Shown piece by piece: positions 17,001 to 25,539 of a DNA stretch of 64,000 nt; positions within the stretch are counted from its first letter, which is position 1; the number at the start of each line of letters is the position of its first letter. The stretch is from Treponema denticola (GTDB lineage Bacteria > Spirochaetota > Spirochaetia > Treponematales > Treponemataceae), in assembly GCF_024400535.1 (NCBI RefSeq), contig NZ_CP038800.1, positions 62,001 through 126,000 of the forward strand, read 5' to 3'. A model generated the notes under the pieces. It was not told the DNA's origin. It was given only the letters and a program-made list of their open reading frames with translations, and searched no databases. Position numbers and translations under genes: made by a program.

Positions 17001-17487
17001 CCTTGTCGGAATGCTGACGGGAGTACGTCAACATCAAACAAAAAAAGGCGCAATGATGGGATTCGGATCTTTTGAGGATTTAAACGGTACAATAGATTTG
17101 GTGTTTTTTCCAAAAACTTGGGAAAAATACCGCCCAAGCCTCTTGCCTGAAACCGTTTGCGGCTTTGCAGGTTCTATAGACAACAGCAATGGAGATTCTC
17201 ACTCCTTTTTGGTAGATGAGATCTTAGAAATCGATAAATTACAACAAAAAGCTTTAAGCGAAGTCCATATCGAGCTTGATCCCAATATAACTTCCAAAAA
17301 AGAATTAACCGGTTTAAAGGACTTTTTGTATGAAAGGACAGGAAACTGCGATGTTTATATTCATGCAAAGGATGAGGATACGGCTTATATAATTAAAACT
17401 TCGCCTCAAATCAGAATTCCGTCTACTCCGGAATTTATTGAAGAATTAAAAATGCAATTTGGAGTAGAACAAATTTGGCTGGAATAA
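14038..17487 (+). CDS. dnaE: DNA polymerase III alpha subunit
   Basis: The protein has 1149 residues, normal for DnaE, the replicative polymerase catalytic subunit. It begins with a PHP domain (HLHVHSDFSLLDGA at 8-21, TDHGNMFG). The polymerase core follows, with VGPGRGSGAGS (around 359-369) and the catalytic aspartates in MPDFDVDF (around 398-405). Then come the fingers and a helix-hairpin-helix region (GIKGVGMQAAYELAEE around 836) and an OB fold (VGMLTGVRQHQTKKGAMMGF around 990). There is no 3'-5' exonuclease insert, so it is DnaE, not PolC. No ribosome binding site precedes the ATG, and the promoter position suggests leaderless translation. The yggT gene follows after 33 bp. Confidence 0.96.
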   Translation: MADDFVHLHVHSDFSLLDGAASVKGLAAKAVQLGQTALALTDHGNMFGVINFYNACKEKNIKPIIGCEFYVAPDSRFEKKETQGKKKYYHLILLAKNETGYRNLMVLCAKGYTEGMYYKPRIDDEILEKHSKGLICLSACLAGELPVLLLNGEKGKAEAHVRKYRKIFGNENYFIEIQDHGIAEEKKASKLLIEMARKVGVPLVLTNDIHYIEQKDYIAQDILMCIGMKKLRSDTNRMKFEGSEFYFKSGEEMAKLFPEYPEAALNTVRIAEMCNLEIPQPGPILPIYKIPEDFKSKEDYIRHLAEEGLKKRYPEITEKITERLNYELDIVIKMDFVGYFLIVWDFINWAKNNGIPVGPGRGSGAGSILAYSLRITDIDPLKYNLLFERFLNPERVSMPDFDVDFCFERRQEVIDYVRQKYGDENVGQIITFGTLKPKAVVKDVGRVLNIPLADVNSITKLIPPKPLTDGIKEVTLKYAVDVVPELKEMSEDPQYKELFEISIALEGRNRNSSLHAAGIVIGKTVLTDYVPLYKDSKTGKVATQFTMDLIENCGLVKMDFLGLKTLTLIKHTEDLIHKRGKEWEKFSIADIDYSDSETFKMLSEGKAAAVFQFESQGMQNILKRAKPSKMEDLIALNALYRPGPMDYINQFIESKFDNTKIKYPDPCLEDILSETYGVIVYQEQVMQVAQRIAGYSLGQADILRRAMGKKKIEVMKTEKEKFIKGAQEKGFSKEDADRIFEILIPFAGYGFNKSHAAAYSVLAFQTAYLKAHFPAEFMAANLTNEITSTDKLPEYISEAEKMGIKILPPHVNLSDPYFSVSADGNIIFGLLGIKGVGMQAAYELAEERSKHGKYKSFIDFLERNNLHTQNKRNLEVMIKTGCFDGLGEERSTLMVNLDASVAYASQKKENENTGQGSLFEGSGIKEFSDFVFEKIEEFPQKEKLRLEKELMGFYISGHPLDEYRKVINNSATLDISHLSRAISKKKYILVGMLTGVRQHQTKKGAMMGFGSFEDLNGTIDLVFFPKTWEKYRPSLLPETVCGFAGSIDNSNGDSHSFLVDEILEIDKLQQKALSEVHIELDPNITSKKELTGLKDFLYERTGNCDVYIHAKDEDTAYIIKTSPQIRIPSTPEFIEELKMQFGVEQIWLE

Positions 17488-17520
17488 AAAAATTGATTAA
17501 ATTAAAAAAGAGAGGTTTAT

Positions 17521-18102
17521 ATGATATCGTCACTTTTTAGCACTTTAGGTTTCGCGGTAAAGATTTATTCTTATCTTTGTATTGTCTATATTTTTCTTTC
17601 ATGGTTCGGATCCGGCTCCAATGGAGGGTTTCTTTACGAAATCTGTAATCCTTACCTGAGCTGGTTTAGACGATTTAGATTCACACAAATCGGATTGGTA
17701 GATTTTTCCCCCATTTTAGCTATAGGGATTTTATCTCTAATATCTAATCTATTGTTCCAAATCTCTGCACCACAAAGTTTTTCCATTTTGGGTATTCTTC
17801 TAAATCTCCTAGGAATTATTTGGTCTTTCTTTTCATTTTTACTAAATTTCTTTATCATAATATTGATAATAAGGCTAGTTCTTGACTTTTCAGAAAATTA
17901 TCGGCACGGAAATTTTGCAGATATGCTGGATAGATTTTTGTCTCCGGTTTTTGTAAGAGTACATAAACTATCAGGCGGAAGATTTATGAGTCTACGGAAA
18001 CAAATAATAGTATGTCTGATATTCCTAATAGCTATAAGATTTTTAATAGGAGCTTTTATAGGTTCATTAGGGGTAATGTTCAGCTATTTTAGATTCGTAT
18101 AG
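17521..18102 (+). CDS. YggT-family membrane protein
   Basis: The protein has 193 residues with two YGGT-type repeats. Each has a hydrophobic helix followed by an amphipathic stretch: residues about 8-75, including YLCIVYIFLSWF and NPYLSWFRRF, and about 105-190, including RLVLDFSENYRHGNF and LDRFLSPVF. Four or more transmembrane segments place it in the inner membrane. YggT/CcmB-like proteins are linked to osmotic tolerance, cell division or thylakoid complexes in other organisms, but no defined activity can be assigned here. It follows dnaE by 33 bp with AGAGG before the ATG and ends 14 bp from the convergent next gene. Confidence 0.78.
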   Translation: MISSLFSTLGFAVKIYSYLCIVYIFLSWFGSGSNGGFLYEICNPYLSWFRRFRFTQIGLVDFSPILAIGILSLISNLLFQISAPQSFSILGILLNLLGIIWSFFSFLLNFFIIILIIRLVLDFSENYRHGNFADMLDRFLSPVFVRVHKLSGGRFMSLRKQIIVCLIFLIAIRFLIGAFIGSLGVMFSYFRFV

Positions 18103-18116
18103 GCCATATGTCAGCC

Positions 18117-19829
18117 TTATTTTGCTTCAGTCTCAAGCTTTTCGGTTAATGATAGAAGGTTGAGCATTGTATGGATTTGCTCCTTTACGGTTGCAACTTC
18201 TTCTCGAAAGATTCCGTTATTTGAACCTCCTATAGAAGCCCAGTTGGTAATAGTTGCATAAAGGCTTGTTTTCCCTCCGCCTAAGATTCCTGTCAAAATC
18301 AGCTCTATCGATTTTAAAGCTTCTATGCTGGAGTTTATAAGCTGCTTTGCTTCAGATTCTATCGTATGCATCAAACCTTCAATTTGATTTTTATTTTTTA
18401 AAGTAGCTGTTTTTTCAGCACGTATTTTTACAAATGTTGAACCGATATCTCCTGTAGGAGATAGGCGGTTTTCAAATTTTTCAAATTCTCCTTTACGATG
18501 CTCAAGAACATTATAAGAGGTAGTGTACTCATTTAAGTTTTCATGCCTATAAAAGCTTCCCTCTACTAAAATAGTTTTAAGGGTTTCTGAAACTCTTTGA
18601 CTGTAGAATGCATAAAAAAATGTTTTTAAAAATAAGAAGGGCATTTCTTTTTTGAATTTACAATCTACCCATAAATTTCTCCAAGGGCAAAATTTCATAG
18701 AGTCCAAGTCTCCCACTTTTAACAAGTTAATCATTTGCACCTTTATATTGAATTTTTTTTGCTCATATGACCATGTAGACCATTTTTGATTAAAACGCTC
18801 ATACCAAGCCTGTTTAAAATAAATAAACCAATCTTCTCCTCCGGTGAGTTTATAAGGAATCCAACTAATATCTTTTTTGATATAACGTGTAATATCAAGG
18901 AGGGGAACTTGTTTTAAAAAAATTCTTATTGTACCCAAGGCCTCTATCGCATCTTTTATAAATTCATCCGCCTCTTTTAACATCCGGCTGTCATCATCAA
19001 TTATATTTTCTTGAGCATGCATTAAAAATAGAGCTTGAAGCAAATTATGCGGTATATTTTTTTTGGAATATAAAATTGATGAAAGGACTTCCATCTCAGG
19101 CTGTATTGTAAGAGCTTGGCATGTTGCATTTGTATCGGAAACCACGGCAAATCTTAGTAAGGTTTTATCCAGAGCTAAGGAACAAAATGATTTCATCCAT
19201 TCAATAGCCTGAGCACATAAATACATCTCTCTTTTTTCTTCATCTGTTAAATTTGAAAAAACCGAATCTATTTTCCTTAAAAAACCTGTTCGTATATTTG
19301 CAGATACTTCGGAGCCGATTTTAATAGAAAAAGGGTTTGTTTCTTTCATAAGTTTTTCATAAGTTGCCGGAGAAACAAAGGAGCTTAGCAGCATATAAAA
19401 AGAACCCTTATCTGAATCATATGAAGAAAGCAAAGAGGTAAAAAATAATTGGGTTTTACGCAAGTTTTTCAATTCCTTATAAAAAACACCGGTATATACA
19501 TTTTGGCTGATATTAATATATGAGCCTGCCGTTCTTTTAAGATTTTTGGCCATTCTTTTCAACAATTCCTCATTGTAGATAACCTTTAAGGGTATGGATC
19601 TCAAAAAAGCTCTTATTGAAAGCCATAGCCGTACAAAAAAAGGCTCATTAGATAGGCCTTCCGCCTGATGTTCTCTTATTTTTTCAGAAAAATTATCCTC
19701 TTTTTCTTCTTGCGGAACTGCTGAACTAAATTCATCCATGCTCTGCTGTATACTGTTTAGCAAAGACTGAGTCTCTTCTGTGGACAAGGATTTTACTAAT
19801 TGGTCAAATGTTGAAAGACTTTTATCCAT
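18117..19829 (-). CDS. Conserved treponemal protein of unknown function (possibly DUF5312)
   Basis: The protein has 570 residues, mostly alpha-helical by composition, with no signal peptide. Residues 1-60 look like a helical oligomerisation segment (LSTFDQLVKSLSTEETQSLL). FFVRLWLSIRAFLRS (around 64-78) may associate with the membrane. The C terminus contains a Gly-rich turn, LTGILGGGKTSLY (around 515). It resembles but does not match a Walker A motif, since the K is followed by T within GGGKTS without the GxxxxGK spacing. From memory it resembles a spirochaete-specific family listed as DUF5312. I do not recognise a function. It is transcribed alone, convergent with yggT. Confidence 0.65.
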   Translation of the reverse strand: MDKSLSTFDQLVKSLSTEETQSLLNSIQQSMDEFSSAVPQEEKEDNFSEKIREHQAEGLSNEPFFVRLWLSIRAFLRSIPLKVIYNEELLKRMAKNLKRTAGSYINISQNVYTGVFYKELKNLRKTQLFFTSLLSSYDSDKGSFYMLLSSFVSPATYEKLMKETNPFSIKIGSEVSANIRTGFLRKIDSVFSNLTDEEKREMYLCAQAIEWMKSFCSLALDKTLLRFAVVSDTNATCQALTIQPEMEVLSSILYSKKNIPHNLLQALFLMHAQENIIDDDSRMLKEADEFIKDAIEALGTIRIFLKQVPLLDITRYIKKDISWIPYKLTGGEDWFIYFKQAWYERFNQKWSTWSYEQKKFNIKVQMINLLKVGDLDSMKFCPWRNLWVDCKFKKEMPFLFLKTFFYAFYSQRVSETLKTILVEGSFYRHENLNEYTTSYNVLEHRKGEFEKFENRLSPTGDIGSTFVKIRAEKTATLKNKNQIEGLMHTIESEAKQLINSSIEALKSIELILTGILGGGKTSLYATITNWASIGGSNNGIFREEVATVKEQIHTMLNLLSLTEKLETEAK

Positions 19830-19918
19830 ACACTTATATATTACCGTAAATTCTGAAAAAGTCTATAGGGGAATAAGGAAAGTATAAAGTTTTATCTAAA
19901 ATCAGATCTTTTATACAC

Positions 19919-19990
19919 CGGTCCCTACGGGAATCGAACCCGTCTTTTAAGATTGAGAATCTCATGTCCTAACCGATAGACGAAGGGACC
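19919..19990 (-). tRNA. tRNA-Glu (anticodon CTC)
   Basis: Read on the minus strand it folds as a full cloverleaf. The acceptor is GGTCCCT with AGGGACC, the D arm is GTCTATCGGTTAGGAC, the anticodon stem is TGAGA with TCTTA around the loop TTCTCAA, and the T arm is ACGGG/TTCGATT/CCCGT. Discriminator G, and CCA is not encoded. Length 72 nt. It is the second gene of a two-tRNA unit. Confidence 0.95.
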
Positions 19991-20006
19991 AAAGTAAATT
20001 AAAAAA

Positions 20007-20077
20007 TTCCCCAGGGAGGATTCGAACCCCCACAAGCAGAACCAGAATCTGCGGTGCTACCATTACACAACCGGGGA
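20007..20077 (-). tRNA. tRNA-Gln (anticodon CTG)
   Basis: Cloverleaf on the minus strand. The acceptor TCCCCGG pairs with CTGGGGA (one G-T pair). The anticodon stem GCAGA with TCTGC surrounds TTCTGGT. The T arm ends in TTCGAAT. Discriminator A, CCA not encoded, length 71 nt. It lies 16 bp upstream of tRNA-Glu and directly behind a consensus promoter. Confidence 0.95.
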
Positions 20078-20091
20078 ATAATTGAGGATTA

Positions 20092-20120
20092 ACTATATCA
20101 TCAAATCAAAAAAATGTCAA
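20092..20120 (-). promoter_or_regulatory. Predicted promoter of the tRNA-Gln/tRNA-Glu unit
   Basis: On the minus strand TTGACA (20115-20120), a 17-bp spacer and TATAGT (20092-20097), about 14 bp before the tRNA-Gln 5' end. Confidence 0.75.
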
Positions 20121-20155
20121 TATAGCGATTTCTATTTACATATTTCCGATTTCTA

Positions 20156-21388
20156 TTATTTTATATCTTCTCTCAATAAGGGCATGCTCATACAACGGGG
20201 GCCGCCGCGTCCGCGGGAAAGTTCACCGCAGGGCATTTCGAGAACTTTTAAGCCCTTCTTGTTTAAGATTTCGTTTGTAACATCGTTTCTTTCATAAACG
20301 ACTATTGTGCCCGGGCTTACGCAGAGGGTATTGGAACCGTCATTCCACTGTTCGCGTTCGGCTGCAATCTTGTCGCCTCCGGCACATTGGATGAGCTCAA
20401 TCTTTCCGGCTCCCGTATATTTTTCAAGAACTTTTTCTAAGGTAGAATCAATTTGTTTTACGCTAAGCTCTCCCTTTTTTGTTCCTCTTGTAATTTCAAA
20501 AACTCTTAAAGGACCTAGAATTCCCGGATGAATGGTAAACTTGTCAAAGTCTATCTGGGTAAAGACCGTATCCAAATGCATAAAGGCCCTGATAGCAGGG
20601 ATTTGAAAAGCTAAGATCGTTTTTATCGGGGAATCCGAGTTATAAAAGATATTGTTTGCTATAGAATCGATGGCGTTGGCGGATGTCCTCTGTGAAAGCC
20701 CTATAGCCAAAACATCTTTACCGATATTTAAGATGTCTCCGCCTTCAATACTGGGAGCATCATAGCGGTTGTAAAATCTGTTTACCTTTCCGGCATATTC
20801 GGGATGATGCTCAAAGATGTATTCTCCGTAAATAGTTTCACGGCATCTTGTTACCGAGTACATTTTATTTAAGCTGACCCCGTTTCCTATACAAGCAAAG
20901 GGGTCGCGGGTAAAGTAGAGGTTGGGCATAGGGTTTATTATCATAGAGCCTGAATCCAAAACATAGTGCGAAAGCGAATGTGTATTCTTAAAGGGTATCT
21001 CATTTGCGTTTACGCCTTCCATTGTTTTTAGGATAAGTTCTTTCGGATCCTTGATTCCATTAAGAAAATCATAGATCATTTTTTGATAATATTCGGAATA
21101 GATGTCAGCTTCGTTAATATACTGCTTTATAAATTTTTCGCGGATTTCCGCACTTTGAGAAACAGCCTCAGCCGCCAAGTCTTCAAGATATACAACCTCC
21201 ACCCCGTTTTTAGACAGAATATTGGCAAAAGCATCGTGTTCTTTTTGGGCCATTTTTAAAAATGGAATATCGTCAAACAATAGTTCATCAAGTTTATCGG
21301 GGGTAAGATTTAAAAGTTCCTTTCCGGGGCGGTGCAAGAGCACCTTTTTTAGTTTTCCTATTTCGCTTGTAACATTTATGACAGCCAT
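20156..21388 (-). CDS. arcA: Arginine deiminase
   Basis: The protein has 410 residues, the standard length. Conserved segments of the guanidino-modifying fold are FTRDPFACIG (around 158), EGGDILNIG (around 214) with its substrate Asp/Glu, FMHLDTVFTQID with the catalytic His (around 270) and the C-terminal CGELSRGRGGPRCMSMPLLRED with the nucleophilic Cys near 396. The enzyme hydrolyses arginine to citrulline and ammonia and in treponemes feeds energy production and acid resistance. The usual partners arcB and arcC are not adjacent. The gene has its own promoter (21421-21449). Confidence 0.96.
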   Translation of the reverse strand: MAVINVTSEIGKLKKVLLHRPGKELLNLTPDKLDELLFDDIPFLKMAQKEHDAFANILSKNGVEVVYLEDLAAEAVSQSAEIREKFIKQYINEADIYSEYYQKMIYDFLNGIKDPKELILKTMEGVNANEIPFKNTHSLSHYVLDSGSMIINPMPNLYFTRDPFACIGNGVSLNKMYSVTRCRETIYGEYIFEHHPEYAGKVNRFYNRYDAPSIEGGDILNIGKDVLAIGLSQRTSANAIDSIANNIFYNSDSPIKTILAFQIPAIRAFMHLDTVFTQIDFDKFTIHPGILGPLRVFEITRGTKKGELSVKQIDSTLEKVLEKYTGAGKIELIQCAGGDKIAAEREQWNDGSNTLCVSPGTIVVYERNDVTNEILNKKGLKVLEMPCGELSRGRGGPRCMSMPLLREDIK

Positions 21389-21420
21389 GCAATTCTCCTA
21401 AAGTTTAATAATAATAGGGG

Positions 21421-21449
21421 ATTGTACAAGATAAGGACAAAGAATTCAA
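21421..21449 (-). promoter_or_regulatory. Predicted arcA promoter
   Basis: On the minus strand TTGAAT (21444-21449), a 17-bp spacer and TACAAT (21421-21426). Confidence 0.6.
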
Positions 21450-21482
21450 TACATACGGGGGGAAGATTTTTTCGATAGTTTA

Positions 21483-21491
21483 TGCTATAAT
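21483..21491 (+). promoter_or_regulatory. Predicted extended -10 promoter of the M20 peptidase gene
   Basis: TGCTATAAT at 21483-21491 is a perfect extended -10 element. No good -35 hexamer is visible. The start would be about 18 nt upstream of the ATG. Confidence 0.5.
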
Positions 21492-21516
21492 ACAGAGTAA
21501 AAGAGGGAGAAACCTT

Positions 21517-22950
21517 ATGAATTATTTTTACCTATTATTTTTGCTTCTTGTATTTCCCTTAGTTTTGCTGCTAAGGGCTCTCACATTTAAACCTAAAAAA
21601 CAGAATAAACTTATCATAGAAAATGTCGATATGGACTTTGATAAGGCCATAAGCCGGTTTGCAGGGATGATAAAGATTCCTACGGTATCTCACGCCGATG
21701 TCAGTCTTGAAGACCCGTCAGTTTTTAAGAAATTCCAAGACTATCTGAACGATGCCTACCCTCTTGTTACAAAAACCTGCCCGCGCCGAATCTTAGGGCC
21801 TAAAGGACTCCTCTATCATTGGAAGGGCAAGGGCTCCGAAAAAGCCTCGGTTTTTATGGCTCATTATGATGTAGTTCCCGTAAATCGGGAGGGTTGGAGC
21901 CGAGATCCCTTCGGGGCTGAAATTATAGATAATGTACTCTGGGGACGCGGCACTTTGGATACTAAGTGTACCCTTTGCGGCGTAATGGAAGCCGCCGAGT
22001 ATCTTCTTTCAAAGGGCTTTGTACCCGAACATGATATCTATCTTTCTTTTTCAGGGGATGAAGAACCGCACGGCCCAAGCTGCCCTGCAATAGTCGAAGA
22101 GCTTAAAAAAGAAAATATAAATGTGGAGTTTGTTCTTGATGAGGGAGGGGCCGTAGTTGAAGGCGTTTTCCCCGGCATCAAAGAAAGGTTTGCCGTAATA
22201 GGTATAGGAGAAAAGGGGCAGATGGATGTGGAGCTTTCGATGGAAAGTAAGGGCGGACACGCTTCAACACCTCCTAAGCACACGATTGTAGGTAAATTGG
22301 CTCAAGCCGTCTGCAACATCGAAAACAATCCCCTCCCCATGCATGTAACTCCACCGGTTTCGGCTATGTTCGATGTTCTCGGCCGTCATGCAGGCCTTGG
22401 AATGAGATTAGTCTTTGCAAACCTAAAAATTTTTTATCCCCTATTTAACATGCTTACCAAAAAAACAGGCGGAGAATTAAATGCTATGCTCCGCACCACA
22501 ACAGCCGTAACAAAGATGGCCGGCTCTGATGCTTTTAATGTTATTCCGCCTAAAGCGAATATAGGAATCAATATCCGCTATTTAGCCGAGGACGGAAGAG
22601 AAAAGATTACTTCTCATTTTAAAAGAATAATAAAAAATGAGGATGTAAAAATTGAAGTCAAATACGATGAAGAACCCAGCCGATATTCAAAAATAGATTG
22701 CCCCGAATTTGAGCTTTTAAGCGATGCAATCAGACAGACTTGGGAAAAGACATTAGTAACTCCCTATCTGATGATGGCCTGTTCGGACTCCCGCCATTAC
22801 TCAAAAATATCGGATAAGGTTTATAGGTTTTCTGCAATGCACCTAACAAAAGAAGAGAGAAGTTTAATTCACGGCAATGACGAAAGAATACGCTTGGACG
22901 AGTTTAAAAGAACTCTCGCATTTTTTGTACGAATAATGAATAAATTTTAA
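21517..22950 (+). CDS. M20-family peptidase (carboxypeptidase PM20D1-like) with N-terminal membrane anchor
   Basis: The protein has 477 residues. Residues 2-23 are a single hydrophobic segment with no cleavage site, so the enzyme is probably membrane-anchored. The dinuclear zinc site of the M20 family is visible as MAHYDVVPV (His), WGRGTLDTKC (Asp), SGDEEPHG (catalytic Glu pair, around 172) and a late His in SDSRHYSKI. A dimerisation insert lies between (KGGHASTPPKHT). The family removes amino acids from peptides or N-acyl amino acids. The match to the CPS1/PM20D1 branch is by overall pattern. It is divergent from arcA, with GGGAG before the ATG. Confidence 0.88.
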   Translation: MNYFYLLFLLLVFPLVLLLRALTFKPKKQNKLIIENVDMDFDKAISRFAGMIKIPTVSHADVSLEDPSVFKKFQDYLNDAYPLVTKTCPRRILGPKGLLYHWKGKGSEKASVFMAHYDVVPVNREGWSRDPFGAEIIDNVLWGRGTLDTKCTLCGVMEAAEYLLSKGFVPEHDIYLSFSGDEEPHGPSCPAIVEELKKENINVEFVLDEGGAVVEGVFPGIKERFAVIGIGEKGQMDVELSMESKGGHASTPPKHTIVGKLAQAVCNIENNPLPMHVTPPVSAMFDVLGRHAGLGMRLVFANLKIFYPLFNMLTKKTGGELNAMLRTTTAVTKMAGSDAFNVIPPKANIGINIRYLAEDGREKITSHFKRIIKNEDVKIEVKYDEEPSRYSKIDCPEFELLSDAIRQTWEKTLVTPYLMMACSDSRHYSKISDKVYRFSAMHLTKEERSLIHGNDERIRLDEFKRTLAFFVRIMNKF

Positions 22951-23029
22951 TTTAGCAGCCTGAACTTAAACTCTAGTATAATTTAGGATATCTTCTCAGG
23001 TTTCCGGCATACTGAAAATTCTCCATTCC

Positions 23030-23058
23030 TTGACCAAGCCCCTTTTTTATGCTAAAAT
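23030..23058 (+). promoter_or_regulatory. Predicted gyrA promoter
   Basis: TTGACC (23030-23035), a 17-bp spacer and TAAAAT (23053-23058). The predicted leader is about 18 nt and includes AGGAG. Confidence 0.65.
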
Positions 23059-23082
23059 GCCTCGAATTTAGGAGTATAATGC

Positions 23083-25530
23083 GTGGAAGAGATACAAACT
23101 AAGGAAGGCGGAGCCGTAATTCCGATTCCTATCGAAAATGAAGTAAAAAGAGCCTACATAGATTATTCAATGTCAGTTATCGTAAGCCGAGCCCTGCCCG
23201 ATGTAAGGGACGGTCTAAAGCCCGTTCACAGGCGTATCCTTTATTCAATGGAAGAAAAGGGCTTACGTAGTTCAGGCCCCACCCGAAAGTGCGCTAAGAT
23301 TGTAGGTGATGTATTAGGAAGTTACCACCCTCACGGCGACGCTTCGGTCTATGATGCCCTCGTCCGCCTTGGACAGGACTTCTCTCTCCGCTATCCGGTT
23401 ATTTATCCCCAAGGAAACTTCGGAACCATAGGAGGCGACCCGCCCGCAGCTTACCGATATACGGAAGCTAAGATGGCCAAAATAGCCGAAACCATGGTCG
23501 AGGACATAAAAAAAGAAACAGTCGATTTTATTCCGAACTTTGACGATTCTACAAAGGAGCCGACTGTTCTTCCGGCTAAATTCCCCTTCTTGCTTGCAAA
23601 CGGCTCAAGCGGAATTGCTGTCGGTATGGCAACCAATATGCCGCCCCATAACTTACGCGAAATAGCCGATGCAGTTTCAGCCTACATAGACAATCCCGAA
23701 ATCGAAATAGACGAGCTTTGTAAATATATGAAGGGCCCCGACTTCCCGACAGGCGGAGTTATCTACGGACGAAAGGGAATAAAACAAGCCTTTAAGACAG
23801 GCCGCGGAAAAATCTTGGTGCGCGGTAAATTTACAATCGAGGTCGATAAAAAAGGAAAAGAAACAATAGTCTTTACCGAAGTACCCTATCAGGTAAACAC
23901 GACCACCCTTGTATCCCGTATCGGAGAACTGGCCCGCGAAAAAATTATAGACGGAATCGCAAATGTAAACGATGAAACTTCGGATAGAACAGGCTTACGA
24001 GTTGTTATAGAGCTAAAGAGGGGGGCTATTACAAAGGTTGTTTTAAACCAGCTTTTTGCAAAGACAGCTCTTCAATCTTCTTTCGGAGTTATAAACCTTG
24101 CTCTTGTAAACGGAAGACCTGAAACCCTCAACTTAAAACTTCTCGTAAAATACTTTGTTGAGCACAGGGTCGATGTCGTTACCCGCAGAACAAAATTCGA
24201 TTTACGCAAGGCGGAAGAAAGAGCCCATATCTTGGAAGCCCTCATCGTCGCCATCGACAATATAGATGAAGTTATCAAAATAATAAGGGCATCCCGCGAT
24301 ACGCAAACGGCAAAAAACAACTTGATGGAAAGGTTTGGCTTTGATGATGTTCAAGCTCAGGCCATAGTCGATATGCAGCTAAAGCGTTTAACCAGCTTGG
24401 AAATTGAAGACCTCCGAAAAGAGTTACAGGAATTGCAGGTTCTAATCGCTCACTTAAAAGACCTCCTTGCCCATCCCGAAAAGATTTTAGCCTTAATAAA
24501 GGAAGAAACTAACGAGATTGCCGAAAAGTTTGGAGATGAACGCAAGACCGATATAGTAGCCGATGAGGTTGAAGAGCTCAATATCGAAGACCTTATCAAA
24601 AAAGAAGAGATGGTTATTTTAATTTCTCACCTCGGATATATTAAGCGTATTCCTGCCACAGCCTATAAGAGTCAAAACAGGGGAGGTAAGGGTTCCAACT
24701 CTGCAAACCTTGCCGAAGACGACTTTTTGGATCAGATTTTTACGGCCTCAACCCATGATTACATTATGTTTATCACAAATGCGGGAAAGGCTTACTGGTT
24801 AAAGGTGCATGAAATACAGGAAGCCAGCAGAACAAGCCGCGGCTCTCACATAAAATCCCTTCTTTCCGTTTCTTCCGATGAAGAAATTACGGCCGTTGTT
24901 TCCTTAAAAGAATTTGACGATAAGACCTATCTTTTGATGGCAACAGCAGGCGGTGTTGTAAAAAAAGTAACAACCGATAATTTTGCAAATGCAAAAACCC
25001 GCGGAATCATCGCCATAAAACTCGATGAGGGCGATAAACTGGTAAGTGCAATTCTTACAGGCGGCAAGGACGAAATCATGCTGATTACCCGCCGAGGTCA
25101 GGCCCTCCGCACAAGCGAAGAGGACATCCGCTCTCAAGGGCGTTCGTCGCGAGGTGTTACCGGAATAAAGCTTTCTTCCGAGGATGAGCTTACAGGCGCA
25201 CTTCGAGTAACGGAAAATCAAAAAATGCTTGTTATGACCGAAAACGGCTACGGTAAGCGCGTGGAGTTTTCCGAATTTTCAGCTCATGGAAGGGGAACCG
25301 GAGGACAGCGTATCTATACCCTCTCTGAAAAAACGGGAGAGGTTGTAGGGCTTCTTACCGTCTTTGATGACGATGAAGTTGTCTGCATAACGGGCCAAGG
25401 AAAAACAATCCGCATAAGCGTAGACTCTGTCGGCACTATGGGAAGGTCTGCACAGGGTGTAAGAATATTGGACATTGAAAGTCCCGATATGCTTATCGGG
25501 CTTGATGTTGTTGCCCGCGATGAAGAATAG
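23083..25530 (+). CDS. gyrA: DNA gyrase subunit A
   Basis: The protein has 815 residues. The start is GTG at 23083, 8 nt after AGGAG. The ATG at 23079 is out of frame and gives only a 7-residue peptide. Landmarks are SYHPHGDASVYDALV (the quinolone region), the active-site Tyr in AAYRYTE, and the GyrA box as QNRGGKG (around 528), which separates GyrA from ParC. Six C-terminal beta-pinwheel blades follow (for example VVSLKEFDDKTYLLMATAGG). The residue matching Ser83 of E. coli GyrA is Ala. Gyrase introduces negative supercoils together with GyrB, which is not in this window. trkA starts 9 bp downstream. Confidence 0.95.
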   Translation: MEEIQTKEGGAVIPIPIENEVKRAYIDYSMSVIVSRALPDVRDGLKPVHRRILYSMEEKGLRSSGPTRKCAKIVGDVLGSYHPHGDASVYDALVRLGQDFSLRYPVIYPQGNFGTIGGDPPAAYRYTEAKMAKIAETMVEDIKKETVDFIPNFDDSTKEPTVLPAKFPFLLANGSSGIAVGMATNMPPHNLREIADAVSAYIDNPEIEIDELCKYMKGPDFPTGGVIYGRKGIKQAFKTGRGKILVRGKFTIEVDKKGKETIVFTEVPYQVNTTTLVSRIGELAREKIIDGIANVNDETSDRTGLRVVIELKRGAITKVVLNQLFAKTALQSSFGVINLALVNGRPETLNLKLLVKYFVEHRVDVVTRRTKFDLRKAEERAHILEALIVAIDNIDEVIKIIRASRDTQTAKNNLMERFGFDDVQAQAIVDMQLKRLTSLEIEDLRKELQELQVLIAHLKDLLAHPEKILALIKEETNEIAEKFGDERKTDIVADEVEELNIEDLIKKEEMVILISHLGYIKRIPATAYKSQNRGGKGSNSANLAEDDFLDQIFTASTHDYIMFITNAGKAYWLKVHEIQEASRTSRGSHIKSLLSVSSDEEITAVVSLKEFDDKTYLLMATAGGVVKKVTTDNFANAKTRGIIAIKLDEGDKLVSAILTGGKDEIMLITRRGQALRTSEEDIRSQGRSSRGVTGIKLSSEDELTGALRVTENQKMLVMTENGYGKRVEFSEFSAHGRGTGGQRIYTLSEKTGEVVGLLTVFDDDEVVCITGQGKTIRISVDSVGTMGRSAQGVRILDIESPDMLIGLDVVARDEE

Positions 25531-25539
25531 GTAAAGTTT

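Noticed and set aside
19919-20077. tRNA pair as an integration site for a mobile island
   Set aside because: No duplicated tRNA 3' end, integrase gene or abrupt composition change on either side.
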